Shown one piece after another: positions 36,180 to 45,117 of a DNA stretch of 64,000 nucleotides (position 1 is the first letter of the stretch; the number at the start of each line of letters is the position of its first letter). The stretch lies in contig NZ_AP017928.1 of assembly GCF_003584645.1 (NCBI RefSeq), positions 274,981 to 338,980 on the forward strand, read 5' to 3'. Source of the DNA: Methylocaldum marinum. GTDB taxonomy: Bacteria > Pseudomonadota > Gammaproteobacteria > Methylococcales > Methylococcaceae. The notes below the pieces were generated by a model. That model was not told where the DNA came from. It saw only the letters and a list, made by a program, of their open reading frames with translations, and ran no database searches. The translations under genes were made by a program, and so were the position numbers.

Positions 36180-36919
36180 AGGTCGGCGCGCCGGCTAAAA
36201 ATCAAATCCCAAACTCCGTGGCCGAGTTTTTGTCCACGGCGTTCGAATTTGGTCAGAGCCCGGTGAGCCGGGCGAGGTGAAAATTTCGTCCTGCCCGCGA
36301 CATTTTCTAGCCGATCGCACTGTTCGAGTACGTTCATCATGTGCCGAGCGTAGTCTTCCCAGTCCGTGGCGGCGTGAAAAAAACCGCCGCATTTGAGCTT
36401 GCGTGCCAGGAGATTGAGGAAGTCCGGGTTGACGAGCCGGCGTTTGTGATGGCGCTTCTTGGGCCACGGGTCCGGAAAAAACAGATTCACGCCCGATAGA
36501 CTTTCGTCAGCGATGCAATGTGTCAGGATTTCGACCGCGTCTGCGCAAAAAATCCGCACATTGGTCAGTTCGCGTTCTTTGAGCTGCAGCAACAATTGCG
36601 CGACGCCGGGGCGGTGAACTTCTATCCCGATGAAATTGACCTGTGGCTGATCACTTGCGAGTTGCGCCAGGGTTTCGCCGTTGCCGAAGCCGATTTCGAC
36701 GACCAGAGGCGCGCTCCGGCCAAAAATCGCCTCAAAATCGCACGGATCGACGGAATCTATACCATGGGCGGGCCAAAGAGTATCCATGGCTCTCTTTTGT
36801 GCAACGGTGAAACGACCTTGGCGGAGCGCGAAGCTGCGAATTCGGCGATGTTGCGCATCTCCAGCTTGCAACGAGATTTCGATGGTGGAATCGCTGGACT
36901 CAATCGGGCTATCTGTCAT
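36176..36919 (-). CDS. trmB: tRNA (guanine-N7)-methyltransferase TrmB
   Basis: About 247 residues. It methylates G46 in the tRNA variable loop with S-adenosylmethionine. The SAM site is LVVEIGFGNGETLAQLA, followed by FIGIEVHRPGVAQLLLQLKE and VNLFFPDPWPKKRHHKRRLV, the diagnostic TrmB motif. The C-terminal ALTKFERRGQKLGHGVWDL is also typical. The start at 36919 gives the family's length; the longer frame to 37129 adds an unlikely leader. A convincing ribosome site is not visible upstream. The gene is convergent with the dynamin-like gene and divergent from the next. Confidence 0.95.
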   Translation of the reverse strand: MTDSPIESSDSTIEISLQAGDAQHRRIRSFALRQGRFTVAQKRAMDTLWPAHGIDSVDPCDFEAIFGRSAPLVVEIGFGNGETLAQLASDQPQVNFIGIEVHRPGVAQLLLQLKERELTNVRIFCADAVEILTHCIADESLSGVNLFFPDPWPKKRHHKRRLVNPDFLNLLARKLKCGGFFHAATDWEDYARHMMNVLEQCDRLENVAGRTKFSPRPAHRALTKFERRGQKLGHGVWDLIFSRRADL

Positions 36920-37089
36920 GGGTGGAATGTTTGATTTCGGTTTGCTTGCCGCAGGAATAGGAAGGAATGGAAGGATTTGTCCGATTATTTTAGCGGAACC
37001 GGCTTCAACTCGTGACCTGTTCCGCTGCGGATGTGTCACGGGCGCGCATTGTAAACGGTAATTCATGCCTGGCGGACAATAAAAAAACA

Positions 37090-38514
37090 ATGGGCTTTTC
37101 GCGCTTAATCGACCTTTATCGGAAGACATTCGTACGCGTCATTCAAGATCGCTTTCGCTGCATGCTGGACGATTTGAATCTGGCGACGACGGTCCAAAAT
37201 ATCGAAAGCTTCGATCTCGCGTTACAGGATCATCTCGCCGATGTGTGGACTGCACTCCACCTCGACCAGGAGGCCGTTTCGGAAAGCCTTGCGCAGGAAC
37301 TCTTGGGTTCTTTCGCGTTGTTTACGGATTTGCAGGATGCCGGCAAGCAAACATTTTACTCGGACGGCAGTGACCCGCCTCGCCGGTCCGATCAGATATT
37401 CGGCCATCGTCGGGTGGTCAGGTACGATGAGCATTTGGCTCGAAGGATACAGGACGTTGAGCTCCAACATCGAGTAAATCTGCGTCGGCTGAGCGAGACT
37501 TATGCGACTGCCGTCGGCCGAACGGTCGATTCCCTGCCACCCGTTCCCTGGAGTCCAAGTGCGACGCTAGACGCGTTGTTCAGGGTTCTCGACCGGATCG
37601 ATGTTCCGGTCCATCAAAAGGTCCGTCTGGTTCTATATGAGAAATTTATCACGGACGTGCTTGCACATCTCGGCGAAGCCAGTCTTGTATTTCGGAACAC
37701 CTTGGATGAAAGTTTGTCTCAGATGGGCGGCGGTGAACCGTCTGCGGGTGCAAAGAACTCAGGGTCTCGGCTTTCCGGCGGAATAGTGCCGACTGAAGAT
37801 GAGTTGAAATTAGCAGCCGGCTCCAGGGTTGAAACAGTAATGCCAAAGAAGAGGGCGGAGGCCGGTGGTGGTGGCGCGAGGGCTATTTCGTTGACGAAGG
37901 ATACGCAAGAAGGGCGACGACGAAAGCCATGGTTCTTTCGTTATGCTCATTTGCTGGGCTCCTTGATACTGACGATATTGCTTGCAGTGGCTGCCTGGCA
38001 GTTCGGTACGCGATTTGCCGAACATCGGCACGGACCTGTCGGGCAAAACGAGGCTGGCCGGCAGGCTGAATCGCGGGATTCGCATGAAGATGCCGTGCTT
38101 CCCAAGACGACTTCACGGAACTCGGACGTGGATAGCCCGCATCCGGAAAGTCCATCGTCCGAGGAGGCGGTGGAGTTCGCCGGGCGGTCGCCGGCGGTTT
38201 CGTACGTCCGAAGCAAGCACGAGGTTTTGCGAGGCGTCGAACTGACGGATTTTAGCTGGACTGTAGAGCCTTCCGAGCGAATGATGCTGTTCGACTTTTC
38301 TATTCGGAACGGTAGTGAGCGTCGGATCAGCAGAATCGAGGTCGTTTGTCTTCAGTACTCGGCGGACTTGGAAATGATCGGACCTTTAAAAGCGGTCCTA
38401 CCGGACGTCATAGAGCCCAATACCACTCAAAGTTTCATGCAGATCCCTGCTGGATTCGCAGATTCCCGCGTCGACCGTGTCAGCTGCCTCATTCCCGATC
38501 TGGCCTTTGAATAG
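37090..38514 (+). CDS. Single-pass membrane protein of unknown function
   Basis: About 474 residues. The N-terminal ~215 residues are helical with FVRVIQDRFRCMLDDLN and LHLDQEAVSESLAQELLGSF and resemble DUF1631-like cytoplasmic domains only loosely. A glycine/charged linker leads to one membrane helix (YAHLLGSLILTILLAVAAW). After it, a Ser/Glu/Pro-rich linker and a C-terminal beta domain (LTDFSWTVEPSERMMLFDFS to DSRVDRVSCLIPDLAFE) resemble a periplasmic FxLYD-like module. Function is not recognised. The ATG at 37090 is preferred over a leader to 37012, which overlaps the trmB upstream region; the ribosome site is poor. Confidence 0.7.
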   Translation: MGFSRLIDLYRKTFVRVIQDRFRCMLDDLNLATTVQNIESFDLALQDHLADVWTALHLDQEAVSESLAQELLGSFALFTDLQDAGKQTFYSDGSDPPRRSDQIFGHRRVVRYDEHLARRIQDVELQHRVNLRRLSETYATAVGRTVDSLPPVPWSPSATLDALFRVLDRIDVPVHQKVRLVLYEKFITDVLAHLGEASLVFRNTLDESLSQMGGGEPSAGAKNSGSRLSGGIVPTEDELKLAAGSRVETVMPKKRAEAGGGGARAISLTKDTQEGRRRKPWFFRYAHLLGSLILTILLAVAAWQFGTRFAEHRHGPVGQNEAGRQAESRDSHEDAVLPKTTSRNSDVDSPHPESPSSEEAVEFAGRSPAVSYVRSKHEVLRGVELTDFSWTVEPSERMMLFDFSIRNGSERRISRIEVVCLQYSADLEMIGPLKAVLPDVIEPNTTQSFMQIPAGFADSRVDRVSCLIPDLAFE

Positions 38515-38618
38515 GTGCGAAGCTACTCACAAACCGACGGGTAGCTCGGCAACAGCGGTCGAATCGGAAACAGTGGTGAATGTTTCGCCTTTTCCTCCTA
38601 CCAGACTCGTCTGTATAC

Positions 38619-38654
38619 GCTGAGTGTCCGCACTTTTCTGTGCGGACACTCAGC
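38619..38654. repeat. Perfect 15-bp inverted repeat with 6-base loop
   Basis: GCTGAGTGTCCGCAC (38619-38633), TTTTCT, then GTGCGGACACTCAGC (38640-38654). The stem is perfect and GC-rich. No T-run follows on either side, so it is an unusual bidirectional terminator at best. The tgtCCGCAC ends resemble insertion-sequence termini joined head to head. It lies between the upstream membrane protein and the formate dehydrogenase operon. Confidence 0.85.
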
Positions 38655-38760
38655 CCGCCCAATCCGTCCACCGTCTTCCGCGTCATCACCTCTGGTAAAC
38701 GCATTCGGCTTTCGCCCATACGCCTGCTAAAAGCTTAGCAAATTAGTCAAGAAAGATATT

Positions 38761-38804
38761 GCAAAGTCATGTCTAATCTCTAGAATATGCAAAATCATGC
38801 ATAT
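38761..38804 (+). promoter_or_regulatory. Candidate operator sites upstream of the formate dehydrogenase operon
   Basis: Two near-identical 11-mers, GCAAAGTCATG (38761-38771) and GCAAAATCATG (38789-38799), lie 28 bases apart. The second is inside a perfect palindrome ATATGCA-N6-TGCATAT (38785-38804). The AT-rich setting about 100 bases before fdsG suits a promoter and activator or repressor site. It does not match the ModE consensus that controls some molybdoenzyme operons. The binding protein is unknown. Confidence 0.5.
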
Positions 38805-38901
38805 GTTACTTTACCGGTCCGTGTGTGGAGAAAGAAGAATGCATAATCGGGGGTTGTACTCGGCTTTCATTCATTCGCGGACATCGTCGAGCGAGGATTA
38901 A

Positions 38902-39381
38902 ATGGCAGAACATGAATGGGATCGGGAGCAGGTGCAGGAGGTTATCCGTTCAAACAAAGATAAACCCGGCGCCTTATTGCCGATCCTGCACGGCATCCAA
39001 GACGCATTAGGGTATGTGCCGCCGGACAGCGTTCCGCTGATTGCCGGGGCACTGAACCTCTCCCGTGCCGAAGTCCACGGCGTCATCAGTTTTTATCATT
39101 ACTTCCGCAGTACGCCGCCGGGCAAGCGCACCATCTACCTGTGTCGGGCCGAGTCGTGCCAGGCCATGGGTTCCGCGGCTTTGGAATCTCATGCCAAGGA
39201 CCGGTTGAATATCGATTACCACGAAACGACCGGTGACGGTACGTTCAGCCTGGAGCCCGTCTATTGTCTCGGAAACTGCGCCTGCTCCCCATCGATCATG
39301 ATCGGAAAGGATGTCTACGGGCGTGTGACGGCCGATTCGTTCGACGACATAATCGAGAATATGCAGGTTGATGCTCAATGA
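38902..39381 (+). CDS. fdsG: NAD-linked formate dehydrogenase gamma subunit (FdsG, NuoE-like)
   Basis: 159 residues, thioredoxin-like [2Fe-2S] protein. Cluster ligands are C81 and C86 ([12 protein letters not shown]) and C122 and C126 ([11 protein letters not shown]). It passes electrons within the soluble formate dehydrogenase that oxidises formate to CO2 with reduction of NAD. In a methanotroph this is the final step of methane oxidation and a main source of NADH. First gene of the fds operon; its stop overlaps the fdsB start (ATGA). Confidence 0.94.
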   Translation: MAEHEWDREQVQEVIRSNKDKPGALLPILHGIQDALGYVPPDSVPLIAGALNLSRAEVHGVISFYHYFRSTPPGKRTIYLCRAESCQAMGSAALESHAKDRLNIDYHETTGDGTFSLEPVYCLGNCACSPSIMIGKDVYGRVTADSFDDIIENMQVDAQ

Positions 39382-40928
39382 CGACAGTTTACATTTCCAG
39401 AGACTCCGGCGCGCTGTCCCTCGGCGCGGAGCAGGTTGCAGCCGCGCTGCGGGCCGAAGCGGCCAAGCGGAATATCCATTGCAATCTCGTTCGTAACGGT
39501 TCCCGTGGCATGTATTGGCTGGAGCCGCTCGTGGAAGTGGCTACCGATCGCGGCCGTATCGCCTACGGTCCGGTGCGGGTCCGTGATGTACCTTCCTTGT
39601 TCGAGGCGGATTTCCTTCAGGGCGGCTCCCATCCGCTGCGCCTTGGGCCGACCGATGAAATCCCCTATTTCAAAAATCAGGAGAGACTGACCTTTGCCCG
39701 TGTAGGTGCTACCGATCCCGTCAGCCTGGAAGACTACCTGACTTACGAGGGCTACCGGGGTCTGCGTCGTGCCCTGGATATGGCGCCCTCGGCCATCGTC
39801 GACGAGGTCACCAACTCGGGCCTGCGCGGGCGGGGCGGCGCGGCTTTTCCGACCGGCATCAAATGGCGTACGGTGTTGAATACGCCTTCTGATATCAAAT
39901 ACATCGTCTGCAATGCCGATGAGGGTGACTCGGGTACTTTCTCCGATCGGATGATCATGGAGGGCGATCCCTTCGTTCTGATCGAAGGCATGACCATCGC
40001 CGGACTCGCGGTGGGTGCGGCCCAGGGCTACATCTATCTGCGCGTCGAATATCCGCACGCCCATCGCGCTCTGACCGAAGCGATCGAGGCGGCATATCGG
40101 TCCGGCTACTTGGGTAAAGACATTCTCGGCAGCGGCAAGCGCTTCGATCTCGAAGTGCGCTTGGGTGCCGGCGCGTATGTATGCGGCGAGGAGACCTCTC
40201 TTCTCGAGAGTCTCGAAGGCAAGCGGGGCCTGGTTCGGTTCAAACCGCCGCTGCCGGCCATCGAAGGGCTGTTCGGACAGCCGACCGTCATCAATAACGT
40301 CATTTCGCTGGCTTCGGTGCCGATCATCCTGGACAAAGGCGGTGAATACTATCGCGATTACGGCATGGGGCGCTCGCGCGGCACGTTGCCGATTCAGTTG
40401 GCGGGCAATATCAAGTATCCGGGATTGATCGAGAAAGCTTTCGGCGTGACATTGCGGGAAATCCTGTACGACTATGGCGGCGGCTCCGCCAGCGGACGGC
40501 CGATTCGCGCCGTTCAGGTCGGAGGCCCCTTGGGCGCCTACCTGCCGGAATCCCGGTTCGATACGCCGCTGGACTACGAAGCGTTTTCCGCTATTTGGGC
40601 GGTGCTCGGTCACGGTGGCGTGGTAGCTTTCGACGACACCGTAGACATGGCCCGAATGGCCCGCTACGGGATGGAGTTCTGTGCCGTCGAATCCTGCGGC
40701 AAGTGTACGCCCTGCCGCATCGGATCGACCCGCGGCGTGGAAGTGATCGACAAGATCATGAGCGGAATTGACCGGGAGAAAAACCTGGTGCTCCTGCGGG
40801 ATCTTTCAGACACCCTGCTGAACGGATCGCTCTGTGCGCTGGGTGGCATGACGCCTTACCCGGTGTTGAGCGCCCTCAACCATTTTCCCGAGGATTTCGG
40901 CGTCTCAGCGGCAGAAAAAGTTGCCTAG
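39378..40928 (+). CDS. fdsB: NAD-linked formate dehydrogenase beta subunit (FdsB, NuoF-like)
   Basis: 516 residues. An N-terminal thioredoxin-like part is followed by the FMN/NADH domain: [35 protein letters not shown] and [19 protein letters not shown]. The 4Fe-4S cluster motif [16 protein letters not shown] lies near the C-terminus. The subunit transfers electrons from the Fe-S chain to NAD. It is homologous to HoxF/NuoF. Translation is coupled to fdsG, and fdsA follows after 77 bases. Confidence 0.95.
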   Translation: MTTVYISRDSGALSLGAEQVAAALRAEAAKRNIHCNLVRNGSRGMYWLEPLVEVATDRGRIAYGPVRVRDVPSLFEADFLQGGSHPLRLGPTDEIPYFKNQERLTFARVGATDPVSLEDYLTYEGYRGLRRALDMAPSAIVDEVTNSGLRGRGGAAFPTGIKWRTVLNTPSDIKYIVCNADEGDSGTFSDRMIMEGDPFVLIEGMTIAGLAVGAAQGYIYLRVEYPHAHRALTEAIEAAYRSGYLGKDILGSGKRFDLEVRLGAGAYVCGEETSLLESLEGKRGLVRFKPPLPAIEGLFGQPTVINNVISLASVPIILDKGGEYYRDYGMGRSRGTLPIQLAGNIKYPGLIEKAFGVTLREILYDYGGGSASGRPIRAVQVGGPLGAYLPESRFDTPLDYEAFSAIWAVLGHGGVVAFDDTVDMARMARYGMEFCAVESCGKCTPCRIGSTRGVEVIDKIMSGIDREKNLVLLRDLSDTLLNGSLCALGGMTPYPVLSALNHFPEDFGVSAAEKVA

Positions 40929-41005
40929 ACGGTACGGTGCGCTCGGCGCACCGGAGCTTTGCGGTGCGAAAATCGCGCCAACGACTACGATTCAGGAGTT
41001 ATCCC

Positions 41006-43852
41006 ATGGCACTACGTGATAACGATTTCGGCACACCTCCAAGCCAGTCCGACAAGCTGGTCACGCTGGAAATCGACGGCTTCAGCGTAACCGTACCGGA
41101 GGGTACCTCGGTTCTTAGAGCCGCGGCCAGTATCGGCATCCAGATCCCGAAACTGTGTGCCACCGATAGCCTGGAACCATTCGGTTCCTGCCGTCTATGC
41201 CTGGTGCAGATCGAGGGCGGACGCGGACTGCCCGCTTCCTGCACCACGCCCGTGGCGGAAGGCATGAAGGTTTGTACCCAGAACGAGCGACTGGCCAAAG
41301 TTCGTCGCGGTGTGATGGAGTTGTATATCTCCGATCATCCGTTGGATTGCCTAACCTGTTCCGCCAACGGCAATTGCGAATTGCAGGATATGGCCGGCGC
41401 CGTCGGTCTTCGGGAAGTTCGCTACGGCTACGAGGGCGAGAACCATCTCAAAGCGGAAAAGGACACCAGCAATCCCTATTTCGCCTTCGATCCTTCCAAA
41501 TGTATCGTGTGCTCGCGCTGCGTGCGCGCCTGCGAGGAAGTGCAGGGCACCTTCGCCTTAACCCTGGACGGCCGGGGCTTCGACTCGACAGTTTCACCCG
41601 GCCAGGACCAGGCGTTCATGGAGTCCGAGTGCGTTTCGTGCGGCGCATGCGTGCAAGCCTGCCCGACTGCGACGCTGATGGAAAAGTCCGTCATCGAGAA
41701 GGGGCAGCCGGAGCACAGCACCGTGACGACCTGCGCTTATTGTGGTGTGGGCTGCTCGTTCAAGGCGGAGATGAAGGGGTCCGAAGTGGTGCGCATGGTG
41801 CCGAACAAAGATGGCCACGCCAACCACGGCCACTCCTGCGTCAAGGGCCGGTTCGCTTTCGGTTATGCTACGCACAAGGACCGAATTACGACTCCGATGA
41901 TTCGGAAGAGTATTCACGATCCCTGGCAGGTTGTGTCCTGGGAAGAAGCGATTAGTCATGCCGCCTCCGAATTCAAGCGCATACAGTCCAAGTATGGGCG
42001 CTATTCGGTGGGTGCGCTCACCTCCAGCCGCTGCACCAATGAAGAGACCTTCCTGGTGCAAAAGCTGGTGCGCGCGGCTTTCGGCAACAATAATGTAGAC
42101 ACTTGCGCGAGAGTGTGCCATTCGCCTACCGGCTACGGTCTCAAGCAGACCTTGGGCGAGTCCGCCGGCACCCAAACCTTCGATTCGGTCAGGAAGGCCG
42201 ACGTCATCATGGTAGTCGGCGCCAACCCCACCGATGGCCATCCGGTGTTCGGCTCGATGATGAAACGCCGCATCCGTGAAGGCGCCAAGCTGATCGTGGC
42301 CGATCCCCGAGATATCGATCTGGTGAAATCCGCGCACGTGAAAGCGGATTATCATTTGAAATTGCGTCCTGGCACTAACGTCGCCTTGATCAATGCCTTG
42401 GCTCACGCGGTTGTTACCGAGGGGCTGGCGAACGATGCTTTCGCCATGGAACGCTGCGAACCAGCCTCATACGAGAAGTGGAAGTCCTTCGTCAGCGAGG
42501 AGCGCAACTCGCCAGAAGCCACGGAATCGGTCACCGGCGTACCGGCGGCGACGGTGAGGGCGGCAGCGAGGCTTTATGCCACCGGCGGCAATGCCGCGAT
42601 TTACTACGGCCTTGGCGTCACCGAACACAGCCAGGGTTCCACAACCGTTATCGGCATCGCCAACCTGGCGATGGCCACCGGCAACATTGGCCGGGAGGGC
42701 GTCGGCGTAAATCCCTTGCGTGGACAGAACAATGTCCAGGGATCCTGTGACATGGGGTCGTTCCCGCACGAGTTTCCGGGTTATCGCCACGTCTCCGATT
42801 TCGAAACCCGTGCCCAGTTCGAATCCGCCTGGGGCGTCACCCTGGAGTCGGAACCCGGGCTGCGTATTCCGAACATGTTCGGCGCCGCGCTGGACGGCAG
42901 CTTTAAGGGGCTTTACTGCGAAGGTGAGGATATCGCGCAGTCCGATCCCGACACCCAGCATGTTCATGCCGCTCTGCAAGCGATGGAATGCGTCGTAGTG
43001 CAGGACCTGTTTCTGAACGAAACCGCCAAATTCGCCCATGTGTTTCTGCCGGGCGCATCCTTCCTGGAAAAGGACGGCACTTTTACGAATGCCGAGCGTC
43101 GTATTTCACCGGTACGGAAGGTCATGCCGCCGCTGGCCCGCTACGAGGACTGGGAAGTGACCCAGATGCTTTCGAACGCCTTGGGTTACCCGATGACGTA
43201 TTCGCATCCGTCCGAGATCATGGACGAGATCGCACGACTGGTGCCGACTTTTACCGGCGTCAGCTTTGCAAAGCTCGACGAACTCGGCAGCGTGCAATGG
43301 CCGTGCAACGAGACCGCGCCCAACGGTACGCCGACCATGCACATCGAGCAGTTCGTGCGCGGCAAAGGACGTTTCATGCTGACCGAATACGTGCCGACCC
43401 AGGAGCGGACCAGCAGCCGCTATCCGCTGATCCTGACCACGGGCCGCATCCTGTCCCAGTACAATGTAGGTGCGCAGACCCGGCGTACCATGAATTCGGT
43501 CTGGCATTCCGAGGATCGTTTGGAAATCCATCCGCACGATGCGGAACAGCGTGGCATCGGGGAAGGAGATTGGGTGGGTGTCAAGAGCCGCTCCGGGGAG
43601 ACTGTTCTCAGGGCTACTCTCACCGAAAGGGTTCAGCCGGGCGTGGTGTACACTACTTTTCATTTCCCGGAATCAGGCGCGAATGTGATTACCACAGACA
43701 ATTCAGATTGGGCGACAAATTGTCCGGAATATAAGGTAACCGCGGTGCAGGTTACCAAGGTTACCGAGCCGTCGGAATGGCAGCGCCGGTACCGGCAGTT
43801 CTCGGAAGAGCAATTGGCGCTACTGGAACAGCGTTCGGTCACTACCGGCTGA
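41006..43852 (+). CDS. fdsA: NAD-linked formate dehydrogenase alpha subunit (FdsA), molybdopterin enzyme
   Basis: 948 residues from ATG 41006, which has CAGGAG at a proper distance. The N-terminus has a [2Fe-2S] ferredoxin domain (C51, C62, C65, C79) and a NuoG-like His/Cys cluster. Two 4Fe-4S ferredoxin motifs follow (CIVCSRCVRACEE and CVSCGACVQACP). The bis-MGD catalytic part has the 4Fe-4S motif CAYCGVGCSFKAEM, and the metal is ligated by the Cys in CARVCHSPTGY rather than selenocysteine. RTYYGLGVTEHSQG-like and FPGYRHVSDF segments complete the DMSO-reductase fold. It oxidises formate to CO2. Confidence 0.96.
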   Translation: MALRDNDFGTPPSQSDKLVTLEIDGFSVTVPEGTSVLRAAASIGIQIPKLCATDSLEPFGSCRLCLVQIEGGRGLPASCTTPVAEGMKVCTQNERLAKVRRGVMELYISDHPLDCLTCSANGNCELQDMAGAVGLREVRYGYEGENHLKAEKDTSNPYFAFDPSKCIVCSRCVRACEEVQGTFALTLDGRGFDSTVSPGQDQAFMESECVSCGACVQACPTATLMEKSVIEKGQPEHSTVTTCAYCGVGCSFKAEMKGSEVVRMVPNKDGHANHGHSCVKGRFAFGYATHKDRITTPMIRKSIHDPWQVVSWEEAISHAASEFKRIQSKYGRYSVGALTSSRCTNEETFLVQKLVRAAFGNNNVDTCARVCHSPTGYGLKQTLGESAGTQTFDSVRKADVIMVVGANPTDGHPVFGSMMKRRIREGAKLIVADPRDIDLVKSAHVKADYHLKLRPGTNVALINALAHAVVTEGLANDAFAMERCEPASYEKWKSFVSEERNSPEATESVTGVPAATVRAAARLYATGGNAAIYYGLGVTEHSQGSTTVIGIANLAMATGNIGREGVGVNPLRGQNNVQGSCDMGSFPHEFPGYRHVSDFETRAQFESAWGVTLESEPGLRIPNMFGAALDGSFKGLYCEGEDIAQSDPDTQHVHAALQAMECVVVQDLFLNETAKFAHVFLPGASFLEKDGTFTNAERRISPVRKVMPPLARYEDWEVTQMLSNALGYPMTYSHPSEIMDEIARLVPTFTGVSFAKLDELGSVQWPCNETAPNGTPTMHIEQFVRGKGRFMLTEYVPTQERTSSRYPLILTTGRILSQYNVGAQTRRTMNSVWHSEDRLEIHPHDAEQRGIGEGDWVGVKSRSGETVLRATLTERVQPGVVYTTFHFPESGANVITTDNSDWATNCPEYKVTAVQVTKVTEPSEWQRRYRQFSEEQLALLEQRSVTTG

Positions 43853-43861
43853 GGATGCGGT

Positions 43862-44692
43862 ATGGGCGTTCTTGCGTCCGAGATGGGCTGGCCGAGTTAC
43901 CAAGTCAGTGCGGTCGAGCGCTGGCGTGGCGACGAGCATGCCAATCAGGAAGATTGTATTGCCGAGGAGGCGCCAATTGCCCTGATGTATAACGGCGAAC
44001 CGCACGTGGTGATGCTGGCGACCCCGCTCGACCTGGAGGATTTCGCTCTGGGCTTCAGCCTGACCGAAAATATCGTCGCATCGCCGCGCGAGGTGGAGTC
44101 GGTTCGGATTTACCGCCGCGCCGAGGGGATCGAAGTTCGCCTTCGCATACCCGAGGCGCGTTGCGCGAATGCTGCGGAAAAAGGGCGCAATCTCGCCGGG
44201 CGGACCGGTTGCGGTCTGTGCGGTGCGCGCACTCTGCAGCAGGCAATGCGCAGGCCGGCTCCCGTAGGGCGGGGAGTGGAAGTCTCGTCGCAGGAGCTGG
44301 AACGGGCGCTGGGCGAGCTGTCGGACCATCAAAGACTCAACCGTATCACCGGGGCGGTACATGCGGCGGCGTGGGCAGTACCGGGGCAGGGTATACGATC
44401 GGTCAGGGAAGATATAGGCCGGCATAATGCGTTGGACAAGCTGATCGGCGGGTTGGCGAGGCGAGATATCGATTTCGCTACCGGCTTTGTGCTTGTCACC
44501 AGTCGCGCCAGCTACGAGATGGTTCAAAAATGCGCTTCCGTCGGCATCGGGTTCCTGGCTGCAATTTCGGCCCCCACCGGTCTTGCGGTGCGCTTGGCCG
44601 AAGACACGGGTGTCACGCTGGTCGGTTTCGCCCGAGGGGAGAACCACGTGGTTTACGCGAATCCACAGCGCTTGCTGCACGGTCAGGCTTGA
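43862..44692 (+). CDS. fdhD: Formate dehydrogenase sulfurtransferase FdhD (FdsC)
   Basis: 276 residues. It carries sulfur from a cysteine desulfurase to the molybdenum cofactor of formate dehydrogenase, which is required for activity. The CxxC motif is C117-G-L-C120 in RTGCGLCGARTL. Other family signatures are FALGFSLTENIV, EDIGRHNALDKLIGGLA and VLVTSRASYEMVQKCASVGI. Located directly after fdsA with GAGG before the ATG, as fdsC in the fdsGBACD layout of Cupriavidus-type operons. Confidence 0.95.
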   Translation: MGVLASEMGWPSYQVSAVERWRGDEHANQEDCIAEEAPIALMYNGEPHVVMLATPLDLEDFALGFSLTENIVASPREVESVRIYRRAEGIEVRLRIPEARCANAAEKGRNLAGRTGCGLCGARTLQQAMRRPAPVGRGVEVSSQELERALGELSDHQRLNRITGAVHAAAWAVPGQGIRSVREDIGRHNALDKLIGGLARRDIDFATGFVLVTSRASYEMVQKCASVGIGFLAAISAPTGLAVRLAEDTGVTLVGFARGENHVVYANPQRLLHGQA

Positions 44693-44736
44693 AGCATCCA
44701 TTCCGCAGAGCTTTCGTTCTTTCCAGCAAGAAAATC

Positions 44737-44982
44737 ATGAATATCGAGAATTTGGTAAAAATGGCCAATGACATTGGCAATTTTTTCAATGCGGAGCCGG
44801 ACAGATCCGCCGCGATACACGGAATCGCCGATCATATCAGGCGGTTCTGGGACCCACGAATGCGCAAGGCCATCATTGCACACCTTCAAGAAGGCGGAAT
44901 TGGCCTCAATGAGCTTCCGCAGGCGGCTTTAGCTGAACTCGCGAATGAAACCGTTGCACTACGCGAATCGGGCGACGGCTGA
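44737..44982 (+). CDS. fdsD: NAD-linked formate dehydrogenase delta subunit (FdsD)
   Basis: 81 residues. The short helical protein has IENLVKMANDIGNFFNAEPD, IADHIRRFWDPRMRKAIIAH and a C-terminal GIGLNELPQAALAELAN, all typical of FdsD. It is a small subunit of the soluble formate dehydrogenase involved in assembly or stability. The ATG at 44737 is chosen since the family starts there; the open frame extends far upstream inside fdhD. It closes the operon and a weak terminator lies 28 bases past its stop. Confidence 0.92.
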   Translation: MNIENLVKMANDIGNFFNAEPDRSAAIHGIADHIRRFWDPRMRKAIIAHLQEGGIGLNELPQAALAELANETVALRESGDG

Positions 44983-45009
44983 GGCGCGCCGAGTTCAAGG
45001 CATCGGCGG

Positions 45010-45035
45010 ATCGGCTCGGGAAGCTCCGATTTTTC
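45010..45035 (+). terminator. Weak terminator after the formate dehydrogenase operon
   Basis: ATCGG (45010-45014) pairs with CCGAT (45026-45030) with a small inner CT/AG pair possible, and five T residues overlap and follow the stem. The stem is short, so efficiency would be modest. Confidence 0.4.
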
Positions 45036-45117
45036 CCCTTGTCGGCGTCAACGGTTTGGACGCCGTCTCCGCCGCCTAACCCTCTTCCCTAGCGAACGGC
45101 TCAATTTCCGGGCTTCC

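Noticed and set aside
38489..38719. Small minus-strand frame MGESRMRLPEVMTRKTVDGL
   Set aside because: It looked a little like a transposase leader but crosses the perfect inverted repeat, overlaps the upstream gene's end and has no family resemblance I can defend.
38761..38804. ModE operator before the formate dehydrogenase operon
   Set aside because: The palindrome does not fit the ModE half-site pattern, so the site is left unassigned.
39375..40613. 412-codon minus-strand frame opposite fdsB
   Set aside because: Antisense to an unambiguous FMN/NADH-binding subunit; no recognisable domain.
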